This document shows, piece after piece, positions 25,133-34,322 of a DNA stretch of 64,000 bases. A model generated the notes under the pieces. It was given only the letters and a program-made list of their open reading frames with translations. It was not told where the DNA came from and searched no databases. A program made the position numbers and the translations under genes. This stretch comes from an uncultured Prevotellaceae bacterium (GTDB taxonomy: Bacteria > Bacteroidota > Bacteroidia > Bacteroidales > Bacteroidaceae). Location: NCBI GenBank assembly GCA_900318555.1, contig ONKX01000008.1, positions 44,919 to 108,918 of the forward strand, given 5' to 3'. Position 1 is the stretch's first letter. Each line of letters opens with the position of its first letter.

Positions 25133-25525
25133 TTGTCTTCCATCTTCCATAAATCTCTCAAATCCACTTTATTTAAAGATTATTTGGATATGGAAGAGAA
25201 TTTCTTCTCTTCCATAGACCTTCCATCAAATTTTACTTTCGGAGTGATTTTCAATACTTTCGGAGTAATTGGAAATACTCTTAGAGTATTTTTCAATACT
25301 CCTGCCTTATTTCCAAATAAACGTGCCTTTTTGTACGATAACCAACCTTTATTTGGAAATAAGTGGCACTTATCATTCGTTAAGACGACCTTTTCAAAAA
25401 ATGGAGGATATGTGGAAGAGGAAAAGTTCTCTTCCATAGTCTGGAATGCTAATAAATACAGGCGTTCTCGTAAATTTGATGGAAGTGGAAGAGATTTTAT
25501 GATTTTTTTTCTTAAATCATCATAG
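25133..25525. repeat. Palindrome-flanked element with 21-nt tandem periodicity
   Basis: A low-GC non-coding element of about 390 bp. Two similar palindromes (25186-25217, with 11-bp perfect arms 25190-25200/25205-25215; and 25406-25439) stand as direct repeats sharing GGATATG.GGAAGAG...CTCTTCCATAG. Between them lie four 21-nt units (25236-25256, 25257-25277, 25278-25298, 25299-25319) and decaying further copies. CTTCCATCAAATTTTAC at 25220-25236 is inverted at 25470-25485. Translation of either strand gives heptapeptide repeats, but these follow from the 21-nt period and do not look like a real protein. It resembles a MITE or other dispersed repeat, with no transposase. Confidence 0.7.
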
Positions 25526-25663
25526 GACAGCCTCCTGTCAGAAATATTTCATATGCACCCACTAGAGATCCGGCTTGACAAATGATGTCTTTTTGCCTTT
25601 TTTTATTAAAAATGTGAAGACAATTTGGTACTTTCATCTTTTCTTCGTACCTTCGCAGCCGAA
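25526..25663. other. Intergenic stretch before the GT4 gene
   Basis: 138 bases without a gene. It contains a short inverted repeat (GACAG...CTGTC near 25528) and the promoter box at 25648. Confidence 0.5.
25648..25655 (+). promoter_or_regulatory. Promoter -7 box, near-leaderless, for the GT4 gene
   Basis: TACCTTCG ends only eight bases before the ATG at 25664, so transcription should start within a few bases of the start codon. Confidence 0.6.
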
Positions 25664-26779
25664 ATGAAGATTCTTCAGTTGGGAAAGTTCTACCCTGTAG
25701 GTGGTGGTGTGGAGAAAACCATGTATGATCTGACTACTGGGCTGTCTGCCAAGGGCATACAGTGTGACATGCTGTGTGCCTATGGAAAAGAGGGTAGGGC
25801 AACGTTTGAGGTTTCTGCGCATGGCAGGATAATCTGCACGAAGACGTTGTTGAAGAAATATGCCACGATGATTTCTCCCGAACTGATTACCACGCTGAGA
25901 CGGATAGCTCCCGAGTATGACATCATCCACGTCCACCATCCGGACCCTATGGCTGCACTGGCCTTGAGGCTGTCGGGATACAAGGGTAAGGTGGTGCTTC
26001 ACTGGCATAGCGATATCGTGAAGCAGAAAAAGCTGCTCTCACTCTACAAACCCTTGCAGAGCTGGTTGATACGCCGTGCTGACCTGATAGCAGGAACGAC
26101 GCCTGTCTATATTGCCCATTCGCCCTATTTGGCCAAAGTGCAGGACAAATGTACCTATGTCCCCTCGTGTGTTGATCCAATAGTGCCTGATGCAGAGCGT
26201 GTCAGACAATTGCGAGAACGATATGGTAACAAAAAGATTGTATTCTCGTTAGGAAGACTTGTGCATTATAAAGGCTTTGAATATTTGGTAGATGCTGCGA
26301 GATATTTGGATGACAGTTATTTGGTGATTATCGGTGGGTCGGGCAGGTTGAAAGATGAACTTCAGCAGCAAATCCATGATTATGGGCTGGAACAGCGCGT
26401 AAAGATGGTTGGAAGGATATCTGATGAAGATCTGCCGTCGTACTATGGGGCATGTGACATCTACTGTCTGAGCAGTATTATGAAGACTGAAGCTTTTGCC
26501 TTGGTACAGTTAGAGGCTATGTCGTGTGGCAAACCTGTCGTCAGCTGTAACATCGAAGGTTCAGGCGTGCCCTGGGTGAACAAGGATGACTATTCTGGCT
26601 TGGTCGTGGAACCGGAGAATGGTAAGGCTTTGGCTGACGCTATCCGCCGTATAGTGGAGGACAAGTCACTCTATTATACCTACTCGGCTGGAGCACGTAG
26701 TCGTTACATAGAGTTGTTTAAGAAACAGAGGATGGTTGACCGCTGTCTTGAACTGTATTCCCAGTTGTTACACTCGTAA
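25664..26779 (+). CDS. Glycosyltransferase family 4 (capsule locus, opposite strand)
   Basis: A 371-residue GT-B retaining glycosyltransferase. The N-terminal acceptor domain begins MKILQLGKFYPVGGGVEKTM. The C-terminal nucleotide-sugar domain has FSLGRLVHYKGFEYLVDA and the EX7E-type stretch EAFALVQLEAMSCGKPVVS. It is the only plus-strand enzyme gene inside the polysaccharide locus and converges on the heptose gene, overlapping its 3' end by 62 bases. I start at ATG 25664; the longer frame from 25625 would begin upstream of the promoter box. Confidence 0.9.
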   Translation: MKILQLGKFYPVGGGVEKTMYDLTTGLSAKGIQCDMLCAYGKEGRATFEVSAHGRIICTKTLLKKYATMISPELITTLRRIAPEYDIIHVHHPDPMAALALRLSGYKGKVVLHWHSDIVKQKKLLSLYKPLQSWLIRRADLIAGTTPVYIAHSPYLAKVQDKCTYVPSCVDPIVPDAERVRQLRERYGNKKIVFSLGRLVHYKGFEYLVDAARYLDDSYLVIIGGSGRLKDELQQQIHDYGLEQRVKMVGRISDEDLPSYYGACDIYCLSSIMKTEAFALVQLEAMSCGKPVVSCNIEGSGVPWVNKDDYSGLVVEPENGKALADAIRRIVEDKSLYYTYSAGARSRYIELFKKQRMVDRCLELYSQLLHS

Positions 26780-28067
26780 CCGCGCTGAGTAAGGCGTTGT
26801 CAGCATTACATGTAATCCGTATGCTCTCTTTGCAACCAGCATGCTGTCCTGCTTCCACATCACGTTCGCTGTCGCCAATCATATATGATTCAGAAAGGTC
26901 GATATTCCAATCTTTGGCGGCTTGCAGCAGCAGGCCGGGCTTGGGCTTTCGACAATCGCAGTCGAACTTATAAGCAGGACGCTCACCCTCAAAGCCCCTG
27001 TCGGGATGATGAGGACAATAGTAGATGGCATCGATGAAGGCTCCCTCGTGGCCCAACAGAGTCTCCATTTTGTCGTGGATGGCTTGTAACTCCTCGAATG
27101 TGCATTCGCCACGGGCTATGACGGGCTGGTTGCTCACTACTATGCAGAGATAATGGGAGTGATTTATCATGCGAATGGCTTCAGCAACTCCGGGTAGTAG
27201 TTCGAAGTCTTCGGGACGGGAGAGGAATCCTACATATTTATTGATAGTACCATCTCTATCGAGGAAGATGGCTTTCTGCTTTTCTGAAAGGTTTCGTGTC
27301 TTTACTTTTCCGTTGGAAATGTCCTTTTCTACTTCATAGTAGCGGTCAGGGGTTCCCATATCCTTGATATATTCTGATGTGTCGTAGGCGAATATCCTGC
27401 CCGACGAGATGTTGGGCTTCAGTACGTCACGATCGAGATCAATCTTATCTGGCTGTTCTGGATGACGGGGTGTATAGTTTCTCATAGTATCAGCCAGCAG
27501 TTGTGGTGAGATAATCTCTATTCCGGCATTGACACGATTTTTATAATAGAGTCGTTCATCCTCCTTGTTCATCCATCTGACGACGCGATGCGTGTCGAAA
27601 GGCAGCCCTCCCTCCTTTTGTGGTGGCAATATCTCAGTTACCAATAGCGAACTATCGTAGGGATGGCCGTTTGGGTGAGCCATAAGGCTGGCCCATGCAT
27701 GATTCTTATGATGGAATGCGATGAAACGATGAAAATCGACATCTATCATCACATCGCCACACAACAAAAGGAAGTCTTCTGTCAATTCTGGTATCTTAAA
27801 CAAAGCCCCTGCTGTACCCAAAGGACTTTCCTCAACAAAATAAGAGATGTTGACACCAAATTTCTCGCCGTTGTCAAAATATTCCTTTATAACATGTCCC
27901 AGATGTCCTATGACAAGGGTGATGTCTGTCAGTCCGTTTGCTTTCAGGTTCTCAATCTGCCATTCGAGTATGGGCTTACCACATATACGAATCATTGGCT
28001 TTGGGATGTCGTTGGCAATAGATGCAATGCGTGTCCCTTTACCGCCAGCCATGATAACTACTTTCAT
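26718..28067 (-). CDS. Fused HddC-GmhB: heptose-1-phosphate guanylyltransferase and heptose-bisphosphate phosphatase
   Basis: A 449-residue two-domain enzyme. Residues 1 to about 240 are a nucleotidyltransferase (VIMAGGKGTRI, KPMIRICGKPILEWQIENL, LCGDVMID), like HddC that makes GDP-D-glycero-alpha-D-manno-heptose. From about 262 on it is a HAD phosphatase of the GmhB/HisB type (AIFLDRDGTINKYVG, VVSNQPVIARG, CRKPKPG, MIGDSERDVEAG). Together they catalyse the last two steps from heptose 1,7-bisphosphate. The start is the Met of MKVVIMAGG at 28067; the upstream 12 residues come from a repeat array. The C-terminal 20 residues overlap the GT4 gene. Confidence 0.9.
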   Translation of the reverse strand: MKVVIMAGGKGTRIASIANDIPKPMIRICGKPILEWQIENLKANGLTDITLVIGHLGHVIKEYFDNGEKFGVNISYFVEESPLGTAGALFKIPELTEDFLLLCGDVMIDVDFHRFIAFHHKNHAWASLMAHPNGHPYDSSLLVTEILPPQKEGGLPFDTHRVVRWMNKEDERLYYKNRVNAGIEIISPQLLADTMRNYTPRHPEQPDKIDLDRDVLKPNISSGRIFAYDTSEYIKDMGTPDRYYEVEKDISNGKVKTRNLSEKQKAIFLDRDGTINKYVGFLSRPEDFELLPGVAEAIRMINHSHYLCIVVSNQPVIARGECTFEELQAIHDKMETLLGHEGAFIDAIYYCPHHPDRGFEGERPAYKFDCDCRKPKPGLLLQAAKDWNIDLSESYMIGDSERDVEAGQHAGCKESIRITCNADNALLSAVTSVTTGNTVQDSGQPSSVS

Positions 28068-28074
28068 TTTTCGA

Positions 28075-28106
28075 ATTGATAATTGAAAATTGATAATTGA
28101 CAATTA
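28075..28106 (-). repeat. Heptanucleotide array (AATTGAN type) between gmhA and the hddC-gmhB fusion
   Basis: Units AATTGAT, AATTGAA, AATTGAT, AATTGAC, AATTATT on the plus strand. It also covers the stop region of gmhA and the gap before the fusion gene start. Confidence 0.85.
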
Positions 28107-28745
28107 TTCCCTACCGAAGAAGTGCTCTTCCAACATCATACAAAGGCAGTGATAAACAGGCAGATGTAGTTCCTGAATCTTGTAGGTATCCGATTCTGGC
28201 ACTTGTATGCACACATCGGCCAATTGAGCCAGTTTGCAGGGCTTTTGACCCGTCATGCCGATGACCTTTAATCCTTTCGCCTTGGCAGCCACAGCAGCAA
28301 ACAGCACATTACGACTATTTCCAGAAGTGGAAATTCCTAAAAAGATGTCGTCAGGTTTTCCATAACCATTTACCTGCTGGGCAAAAATTAATTCAGGATT
28401 ACTGTCGTTCATGAAAGCTGTTGTCAGTGATGAGTGACCTGTCAGTGCGATTGCAGGCAATGCTCCTTGCAGATGCTTGGCAAGAATGGCGCCAAGTTCA
28501 GAGTCTATCAGTTTCATGGCTTCTGCCTGGTTCTTATAGATTTCGCGCTTCAATTTAAACTCCTTCATCAACTCACCAACAATGTGTTCACTGTCTGAGG
28601 CTGAACCGCCGTTACCACAAACCAATAATTTGCGGTCTTTCGTGTATGCCTCCTTAAGAATGTCGTATGCTGCCTGAATGGATTCACGGCATTCTATCAG
28701 TTGCGGATAGCGTTCTATCAGTACTTCAATGTGATTATTTATCAT
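28104..28745 (-). CDS. gmhA: Sedoheptulose-7-phosphate isomerase (GmhA)
   Basis: Converts sedoheptulose 7-phosphate to D-glycero-D-manno-heptose 7-phosphate, the entry step of the pathway. The 213-residue SIS-domain protein has LLVCGNGGSASDSEHIVGELM near residue 40, the LGISTSGNSRNVL phosphosugar loop and the metal-ligand region QELHLPVYHCLCMMLEEHFFG at the C-terminus. It starts one base after the hddA stop, so the two are co-translated. Confidence 0.93.
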   Translation of the reverse strand: MINNHIEVLIERYPQLIECRESIQAAYDILKEAYTKDRKLLVCGNGGSASDSEHIVGELMKEFKLKREIYKNQAEAMKLIDSELGAILAKHLQGALPAIALTGHSSLTTAFMNDSNPELIFAQQVNGYGKPDDIFLGISTSGNSRNVLFAAVAAKAKGLKVIGMTGQKPCKLAQLADVCIQVPESDTYKIQELHLPVYHCLCMMLEEHFFGRE

Positions 28746-28746
28746 G

Positions 28747-29796
28747 CTAAAAGGCTTTTATGCTGTCTGTATCGTAAATCTTCCAACCATGGGCTCCTCC
28801 GTCGCTGAAGCCAAAGGGCATAATGAAACCGTTGAGCGCTGATAGAGCTTGTTCGACCTCCTTCTTGCGAGTGGGTTCTACGACGAACATAATAAATCCA
28901 CCACCACCGGCACCAGACACCTTGCCAGCCTTAGCACCGGCCTTCATGGCTACATCCATAGCTTCTTGAATAACAGGATTGGTGATGTTGTTGGCCATAC
29001 GTTTCTTGTTTTCCCATCCATCACGTAGAATATTGGCAAAGGCATTGATATCTCCCTTCAGAAGGGCCAATTTCGTGTCAATGGCGCTCTGCTTGATGCG
29101 ATGCATGGCTTCGATGGCATCGCCTTTGCCCTTCTCGGTATTCTTCTTCTGTTCGTCGATAATGGCCGCAGAGGAACGTGAACGCCCCGTGAAATAGAGT
29201 AGCATCGAGGCTTCTAACTCGTCGACAATCCAACGCTTGATTTTCAGAGGATTAACAATGGCGATGTCATCCTTCAGGAATTCTATGTAGTTGAAACCAC
29301 CAAACGAGGCGGCATACTGATCCTGTTTTCCGCCACTCAGCCCAAGGTCTTTGCGCTCTATCTCATAGGCTAACTTGGCAATCTCGTAATCGCCAAGTGG
29401 CAGACCTTTCCATTCCACAAAGGCTTTCAGAATGCAAACTACCATTGTTGACGACGTGCCCAGTCCAGAGCCGGCAGGGGCATCATTGTATGTAGTTATG
29501 CAGAAGGGCGTAGGCTCTATATCGAAGTCTTTGATAATCCGGTTGTATACTCCTTTGATGAGGCTCGCCTCACCGTCAATATCCAATCGTTCGGCCAAAG
29601 GAAACGACTTACTAACATCAGCGTCATAGGAGTTGATGGTAATCATTTCGTCATTTGTCTCCTCAATGGTGCAATATGCATATAGGTTGATTGTGGCATT
29701 GAGAACCAATCCACCATAAATGTCGCAATAGGGTGACACGTCAGAGCCGCCTCCGGCAAGTCCTAATCGCAAGGGTGCTTTACTTCGTATAATCAT
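28747..29796 (-). CDS. hddA: D-glycero-alpha-D-manno-heptose 7-phosphate kinase (HddA)
   Basis: A 349-residue GHMP kinase that phosphorylates C1 of heptose 7-phosphate. It begins MIIRSKAPLRLGLAGGGSDV, has the ATP loop APAGSGLGTSSTMVV (about residues 105-120) and the third GHMP motif GKVSGAGGGGFIMFVVEP. Its neighbours gmhA and the HddC-GmhB fusion complete the pathway. It has its own promoter box (29804-29811), so the heptose genes can be expressed apart from the glycosyltransferases upstream. Confidence 0.93.
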   Translation of the reverse strand: MIIRSKAPLRLGLAGGGSDVSPYCDIYGGLVLNATINLYAYCTIEETNDEMITINSYDADVSKSFPLAERLDIDGEASLIKGVYNRIIKDFDIEPTPFCITTYNDAPAGSGLGTSSTMVVCILKAFVEWKGLPLGDYEIAKLAYEIERKDLGLSGGKQDQYAASFGGFNYIEFLKDDIAIVNPLKIKRWIVDELEASMLLYFTGRSRSSAAIIDEQKKNTEKGKGDAIEAMHRIKQSAIDTKLALLKGDINAFANILRDGWENKKRMANNITNPVIQEAMDVAMKAGAKAGKVSGAGGGGFIMFVVEPTRKKEVEQALSALNGFIMPFGFSDGGAHGWKIYDTDSIKAF

Positions 29797-29803
29797 AGTG
29801 ATG

Positions 29804-29811
29804 CAAAGGTA
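29804..29811 (-). promoter_or_regulatory. Promoter -7 box, near-leaderless, for the heptose operon
   Basis: TACCTTTG on the minus strand ends seven bases before the hddA ATG (29796), so the transcript should begin within about three bases of the start codon. Confidence 0.65.
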
Positions 29812-29876
29812 CTACTTTTATTTGATATACAAGCATGATGAGGTATATTTTTTTGTAAACTCATGCAAAATCATAT

Positions 29877-30929
29877 CTACTCAGCAAGTACTTGCATAAT
29901 CTTTTTGGCTGTTTTCTCGTAAGTATAGGTGGAGACTATCAACTCATCTACATCAATGGGTGAGGAGGGGAGCGTCCTCAGCATCCGGCATAATTCGTCG
30001 GCATTGCCTGCTTCAAAGAAGGTGACAGGGTAATGGCCGTAAATCTCCTGATATACCGGAATGTCGGAAAGGATGACGGGGGTCCCAAGGCTCATGGCCT
30101 CAAGAGGGGGAATGCCGAAACCTTCGTACAATGATGGCGACACCAGACACGCGGCATGAGCCAGAATGTCGTACACCTGTTGGTTTGTGGCATCAGTCAC
30201 CAGACGTACCTTGTCTTTGTTGGCAAGGACGGTCTGCAGTATCTCGTCGTCCTTAGTGCGGAAGTCGAAGCGTCCGATAATCGTCAGCGGGGGAACGTTG
30301 CCTCCTTCGTCCATCAGTTTCTGGTAAGCCTGCCAAAGGATGTGGATGCCCTTATTGCGTTTGATATTGCCTAAATAGACGATGCCTGCGCGTTGCTGAA
30401 CGACAGGGTGGGAGGCTTTGTATTCGAGCAGTTCCTGACTGAGTCCGTTGCATAGCACCTGTATGTCGCGCTGGGTGTGGAAATAATCTTGGATGCGCTG
30501 GCGGGAGAACTGACTGACGGTAAACACCCCTTTGGCTATGCGCAATGCCCGTCGGACGTACCATTTCAATGCCGTGCGATGGAGGGTAGAGCCGAAATGC
30601 CCGGTATCGAAGAATACGATGTCGTGGATGGTACAATAGATAGGAATGCGAATGCCCATAGGGATGTTGAAGTTGGGCGTATAGAACACATCGCACGTGT
30701 TGACCGCCTTGACAGGAAAGCGCAACAGCTCCTTAGGCGAGAAACTGTCGTAAGTACACTCTACGACGGTGCAGTTTTCGCGTCCGGCATAGTCTGCCAG
30801 CTGTGCTTTGTCGCCTACGAGTACAAAGTCCGCATCAGGCGTTGCCACCATGTGCGGAACGACATTCTCAATGAACGTCCCAATACCACTCTGGCCTATC
30901 AGTCGGCAGTCTATAGCGATTCTCATCAT
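29877..30929 (-). CDS. Glycosyltransferase family 4
   Basis: About 350 residues (start Met at 30929 or 30926), GT-B fold. N-terminal RIAIDCRLIGQSGIGTFIENV (acceptor domain), then VYLGNIKRNKGIHILWQAY and the C-terminal ACLVSPSLYEGFGIPPLEAMSLGTPVILSD with the EX7E motif. It resembles mannosyl- and rhamnosyltransferases of O-antigen loci. The sugar cannot be told. The start overlaps the end of the next GT gene by four bases, so they are translated together. Confidence 0.9.
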   Translation of the reverse strand: MMRIAIDCRLIGQSGIGTFIENVVPHMVATPDADFVLVGDKAQLADYAGRENCTVVECTYDSFSPKELLRFPVKAVNTCDVFYTPNFNIPMGIRIPIYCTIHDIVFFDTGHFGSTLHRTALKWYVRRALRIAKGVFTVSQFSRQRIQDYFHTQRDIQVLCNGLSQELLEYKASHPVVQQRAGIVYLGNIKRNKGIHILWQAYQKLMDEGGNVPPLTIIGRFDFRTKDDEILQTVLANKDKVRLVTDATNQQVYDILAHAACLVSPSLYEGFGIPPLEAMSLGTPVILSDIPVYQEIYGHYPVTFFEAGNADELCRMLRTLPSSPIDVDELIVSTYTYEKTAKKIMQVLAE

Positions 30930-32041
30930 ATTCGCTTAAGAAAGTTTGCCAGGATAAGATCCCAATTGTAGCCTTCCAGTTGGTCCTGGTTGACTTTAGG
31001 ACGTTTTCCGAGAGTTGTTTCAATAGCCTTAATCCATGTTTGCGGGTCATAGCCTTCGACGGTGACCGCTCCGTCCTTGTTGGCTGCTACCTCTATCATG
31101 GCCGAGTTGTGTGCTGTTACAACAGGACATCCGCAGAGCAGAGCTTCCAGCTGAGGCATGCCGAATCCTTCGTTCAGTGAGGTCGACACAAAGCATTGTG
31201 CCATGTGATAGAGCTTGGCAAGATCCTCGTTGGGTACAAAGCCGCAGAAAATGGTACTCTCGCGTGGGAAGTTGCTGTCTTCTACGATGTCGCGGATATG
31301 GCTGTTTCGCCAGCCTTTGCCACCGACTACTACTAGCTGAATGCCCATTCTTCTATATAGCTCCGGTATCAGTGAGAGTAGGAACGACAGATTTTTGCGT
31401 GGTTCCAGGGATCCTACGAAGAGAATATAGGGGTGCTCGATGTGGTATTTTTGGAGCGTCTTATCCTTTTCTTCCTCAGACAACGATATTTCTTTATAAA
31501 GTCTCCTGTCAGCAGAATCTCCTGTGAAAATGTGCTGACACCTGCGATTGGGGAAATATTTTTTTACCTTGTGCTTTGTGTAGTGGGAGTTTGTCCAGAT
31601 GATGTCGGCTTTTTTTACAGAGCTGTTGTAGAATAGCTTATTGGCTAACACATTGGTCCATTGCATGGTGTGTTGGAACTCGATATTGACCACATCGTGC
31701 ACCACGATAATGGTCTTTATCCTGTGTGGCAGGAAGAAGGGGAGACAGGGTACAGGCGAGTAATAGACGTCTGCCTTGAAGCGCCTGACAAGTATGGGCA
31801 TCATGACGAGTAGCCATATTAAGTTAGGTAGATGGCGTAAGAATGCGTTGGAATATTCTCCTAACTGTATGTTAGCAGGTAGATTATCATTTACAAAAGT
31901 CGGGTGTGCCGGCCTTGGCATGGCCACGACAAGACGGTCATGAGGGCGCTGTTTTGCCCATGCTATCAAACTGTCCTTTAAAAAATTCGATATACCTGCA
32001 GTCGGTGCTGTGAATGTCCGTCCGTCGATGAATATGGTCAT
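30926..32041 (-). CDS. Glycosyltransferase family 4
   Basis: A 371-residue GT-B enzyme. It has IFIDGRTFTAPTAGISNFLKD at the start, ILFVGSLEPRKNLSFLLSL in the middle and CFVSTSLNEGFGMPQLEALLCGCPVVTA with the EX7E pattern. A segment around residues 75-95 is very hydrophobic (LPNLIWLLVMMPILV), suggesting membrane contact. Its stop overlaps the start of the following GT4 gene. Confidence 0.9.
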   Translation of the reverse strand: MTIFIDGRTFTAPTAGISNFLKDSLIAWAKQRPHDRLVVAMPRPAHPTFVNDNLPANIQLGEYSNAFLRHLPNLIWLLVMMPILVRRFKADVYYSPVPCLPFFLPHRIKTIIVVHDVVNIEFQHTMQWTNVLANKLFYNSSVKKADIIWTNSHYTKHKVKKYFPNRRCQHIFTGDSADRRLYKEISLSEEEKDKTLQKYHIEHPYILFVGSLEPRKNLSFLLSLIPELYRRMGIQLVVVGGKGWRNSHIRDIVEDSNFPRESTIFCGFVPNEDLAKLYHMAQCFVSTSLNEGFGMPQLEALLCGCPVVTAHNSAMIEVAANKDGAVTVEGYDPQTWIKAIETTLGKRPKVNQDQLEGYNWDLILANFLKRI

Positions 32042-32053
32042 AGAAATAGAAAA

Positions 32054-33148
32054 TTATACGTTTAGCATATCTTTGTATAGCCCTATGGCTGCTTCGAAGG
32101 AATATTTTTCCTTGAACAGCTGTCGTGAAGAGGGGTTGAAAGGATAGGGACGATTATAAGCATTGATGGCTTCTATGAATTCGGAAGCCGTATGGCAGAT
32201 AGTGGCTTCTTTGTTGCTGACATCATAGCCTTCTACCGATTCTTGCGTGCCTATTATATATTTGCCGTATTTCAGTGTCTCGGCTGTCTTCACCTTCATG
32301 CCGCCTCCTGTAGTGATAGGTAGTACGGCAAAGTCGGCCTTTTCGAAGTAAGGTTCCAGACTCGGCACATCGCTGAAGATGGATATCTTGTCAGAATGTG
32401 TGATGTCGTTGGCAAAGGCATTCATGCCTGAGCCCACAATGGTCAGATGTATATCGACATGCGGAAGGACCTCCTTACAGAACCATTTCAAGCCTTGTGT
32501 ATTGCCAAAGAAATAGCTGCCGACAAACAACGCTTCTTTAATGTTGTTTTTTTTCTGCTGTTTACGGGCGTTGGAGTCATCATAGTTGTCCGTCATCCAA
32601 ACCGGTATCTGGTAGTCGGCTTTTTTATGGTAAACCTCCTTGACGCGTGAAGCATCTCTGCTGTTCAGTACGATAATCTTATCAGAATATTTGCATGCAC
32701 AACGCTCGTTATGTTTGGTGAGCGGTATCAGGAAAAAGTGCGTATAGTCTTTCCCTTCCCAGACGGATGATGAAATGAAATCATACTCCATATTCTGGAA
32801 GGAGGTGTAGATGTGGAGCTGAGGATGGCGCTTCCTAGCAACTTTGGCAATATACCCAAGCATGGAACTGTCAATAAAGAGGTCTGTATACTGTCCTGTG
32901 TCTAGAAGATGTATGATGTTATCCAAATGTTTCTGGGTAAGTCCTCCCATGAAGCCTTTTAATATTTCTGATATCCTTCTACCATAGAAAGCCATGTTGT
33001 GAGGCTCCTTGATGGGCATGATGGTATAGCAGTCAACGGCATTTTCTCCGAGACATGCCTTGAGTCCTTTGATATTGCGCTTAGTACCTTGTCCGCCGCC
33101 TGTATAGGCCTGTGTGTTGGCAAAAGTAATATGTAGAAGTTTCCTCAT
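32054..33148 (-). CDS. Glycosyltransferase (GT-B, family 1/4-like)
   Basis: A 364-residue GT-B enzyme. The start KLLHITFANTQAYTGGGQGTKRN is a Gly-rich N-terminal loop, and the C-terminal half has EALFVGSYFFGNTQGLKWF and the donor region FAVLPITTGGGMKVKTAETLKYG with the typical E near the end. It lacks the compact EGFG signature, so it is a more divergent member. It lies between the polymerase gene and a GT4 gene in the same direction. Confidence 0.85.
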   Translation of the reverse strand: MRKLLHITFANTQAYTGGGQGTKRNIKGLKACLGENAVDCYTIMPIKEPHNMAFYGRRISEILKGFMGGLTQKHLDNIIHLLDTGQYTDLFIDSSMLGYIAKVARKRHPQLHIYTSFQNMEYDFISSSVWEGKDYTHFFLIPLTKHNERCACKYSDKIIVLNSRDASRVKEVYHKKADYQIPVWMTDNYDDSNARKQQKKNNIKEALFVGSYFFGNTQGLKWFCKEVLPHVDIHLTIVGSGMNAFANDITHSDKISIFSDVPSLEPYFEKADFAVLPITTGGGMKVKTAETLKYGKYIIGTQESVEGYDVSNKEATICHTASEFIEAINAYNRPYPFNPSSRQLFKEKYSFEAAIGLYKDMLNV

Positions 33149-33160
33149 ACAGTTGTTTGC

Positions 33161-34312
33161 TTAATATTCCGGTTCTTCAAATGTCTTTTCGAAGATGTAT
33201 TTCCGTTCTTGGTAGGACTTAATACCTCCAAAGAGCAGATTGTCGTATTCGTAGATGGGTCCATTATTTGTTGTCGCTGTCTTGATGATGCAGTAAAATC
33301 CGATGAACGTGCAAAATAGATAGCGGTTGCGGTCATAGTAGAAACATTTGATAAGGTCTCCCCATAATACCCAATAGGAGAAGATAAACAATAATGCTAT
33401 ACGGTTACTGATCTCGGCAAATTCGCTAAACATGAAATTGGCAAAGAAGTACATGACGATGGCATTGATGAACATTCTGTTTTCGGTTCGTAACTCCTGT
33501 AGCTTCTGATAGTAGCAAAAAATGAGCGACCCCGTGATGACTCGTTCGATAAATCCCATGCCAAAGCCTCGTGCTGCCTCATAGTTAGACGTGTATGCTT
33601 CCACCTTGTTGTCTATGAAAACGCCACCGATACCTGTGGCTTGTATCATCTTCAGAAAGATGGGAATATGCATGATAAAAACGAATAGACATAGTGCGAA
33701 AATGCCCAGATATACCCATCGGTTCAATTTCCGATGGAGGAAAAAGTACATAGGTAGATAGACAATAGCCGAAAAGTGGAACATGAAGGCCACCAGACAT
33801 AGCGTAAAATATTTGAGGGGTCTTCGTTCCCAGATGCTTGGCAAAGCATTGAGGAAGATGAACAAACTGATGGCATTGCGCATCAGGTTGGCATTTATCA
33901 TAAAGCCTTCGAACACTAGATACACCACTAGTGCTATCAGTAGGTTGTCGGAATATTTTCGGAAGAACGACAGCAGTAGCCATGTGTTCAGCAGGGTGCT
34001 GGTGAAGACAAAGAAATGGAAATTAGGAACCAGGCTTTTATTCAACAGCATGAAAATCAAGAATCCCGGCTCTCGGCTCTTACCCATCTCATAGTTGAAA
34101 AGCAAGTCCCATGTGCATTTGTCAAACTCTACGTAGTAGGTCATCCAGTCGGTATTGATAAAACCGCGAAAGGCAAAGAACACGAAGTAAATGAGTATTC
34201 CCCATAGTGTGATTTTACGGGTGAATGCTTCGTCTTCTTTCTTTTGTTCTATCAATATGGCAAGAAAGCCTAACAGAATGACGAGTAGAACGTAGGGTAT
34301 GGCGTAAATCAT
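33161..34312 (-). CDS. EpsG family O-antigen/exopolysaccharide polymerase (Wzy-like)
   Basis: A 383-residue integral membrane protein with about ten to eleven hydrophobic segments. Its start (MIYAIPYVLLVILLGFLAIL) and FFAFRGFINTDWMTYYVEF, a motif of the EpsG family with the conserved R and D..Y positions, and the later region FHFSAIVYLPMYFF are typical. It should join repeat units in the periplasm. The C-terminal tail (about 345-383) is hydrophilic. It is sandwiched between Wzz and a glycosyltransferase. Confidence 0.86.
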   Translation of the reverse strand: MIYAIPYVLLVILLGFLAILIEQKKEDEAFTRKITLWGILIYFVFFAFRGFINTDWMTYYVEFDKCTWDLLFNYEMGKSREPGFLIFMLLNKSLVPNFHFFVFTSTLLNTWLLLSFFRKYSDNLLIALVVYLVFEGFMINANLMRNAISLFIFLNALPSIWERRPLKYFTLCLVAFMFHFSAIVYLPMYFFLHRKLNRWVYLGIFALCLFVFIMHIPIFLKMIQATGIGGVFIDNKVEAYTSNYEAARGFGMGFIERVITGSLIFCYYQKLQELRTENRMFINAIVMYFFANFMFSEFAEISNRIALLFIFSYWVLWGDLIKCFYYDRNRYLFCTFIGFYCIIKTATTNNGPIYEYDNLLFGGIKSYQERKYIFEKTFEEPEY

Positions 34313-34322
34313 CTACAGCTCT

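Noticed and set aside
25133-25525. Plus-strand frame of 130 codons and minus-strand frame of 85 codons giving heptapeptide repeats
   Set aside because: The peptide repeats follow from a 21-nt DNA period on both strands alike, and palindromes flank the region; it is better read as a non-coding element.
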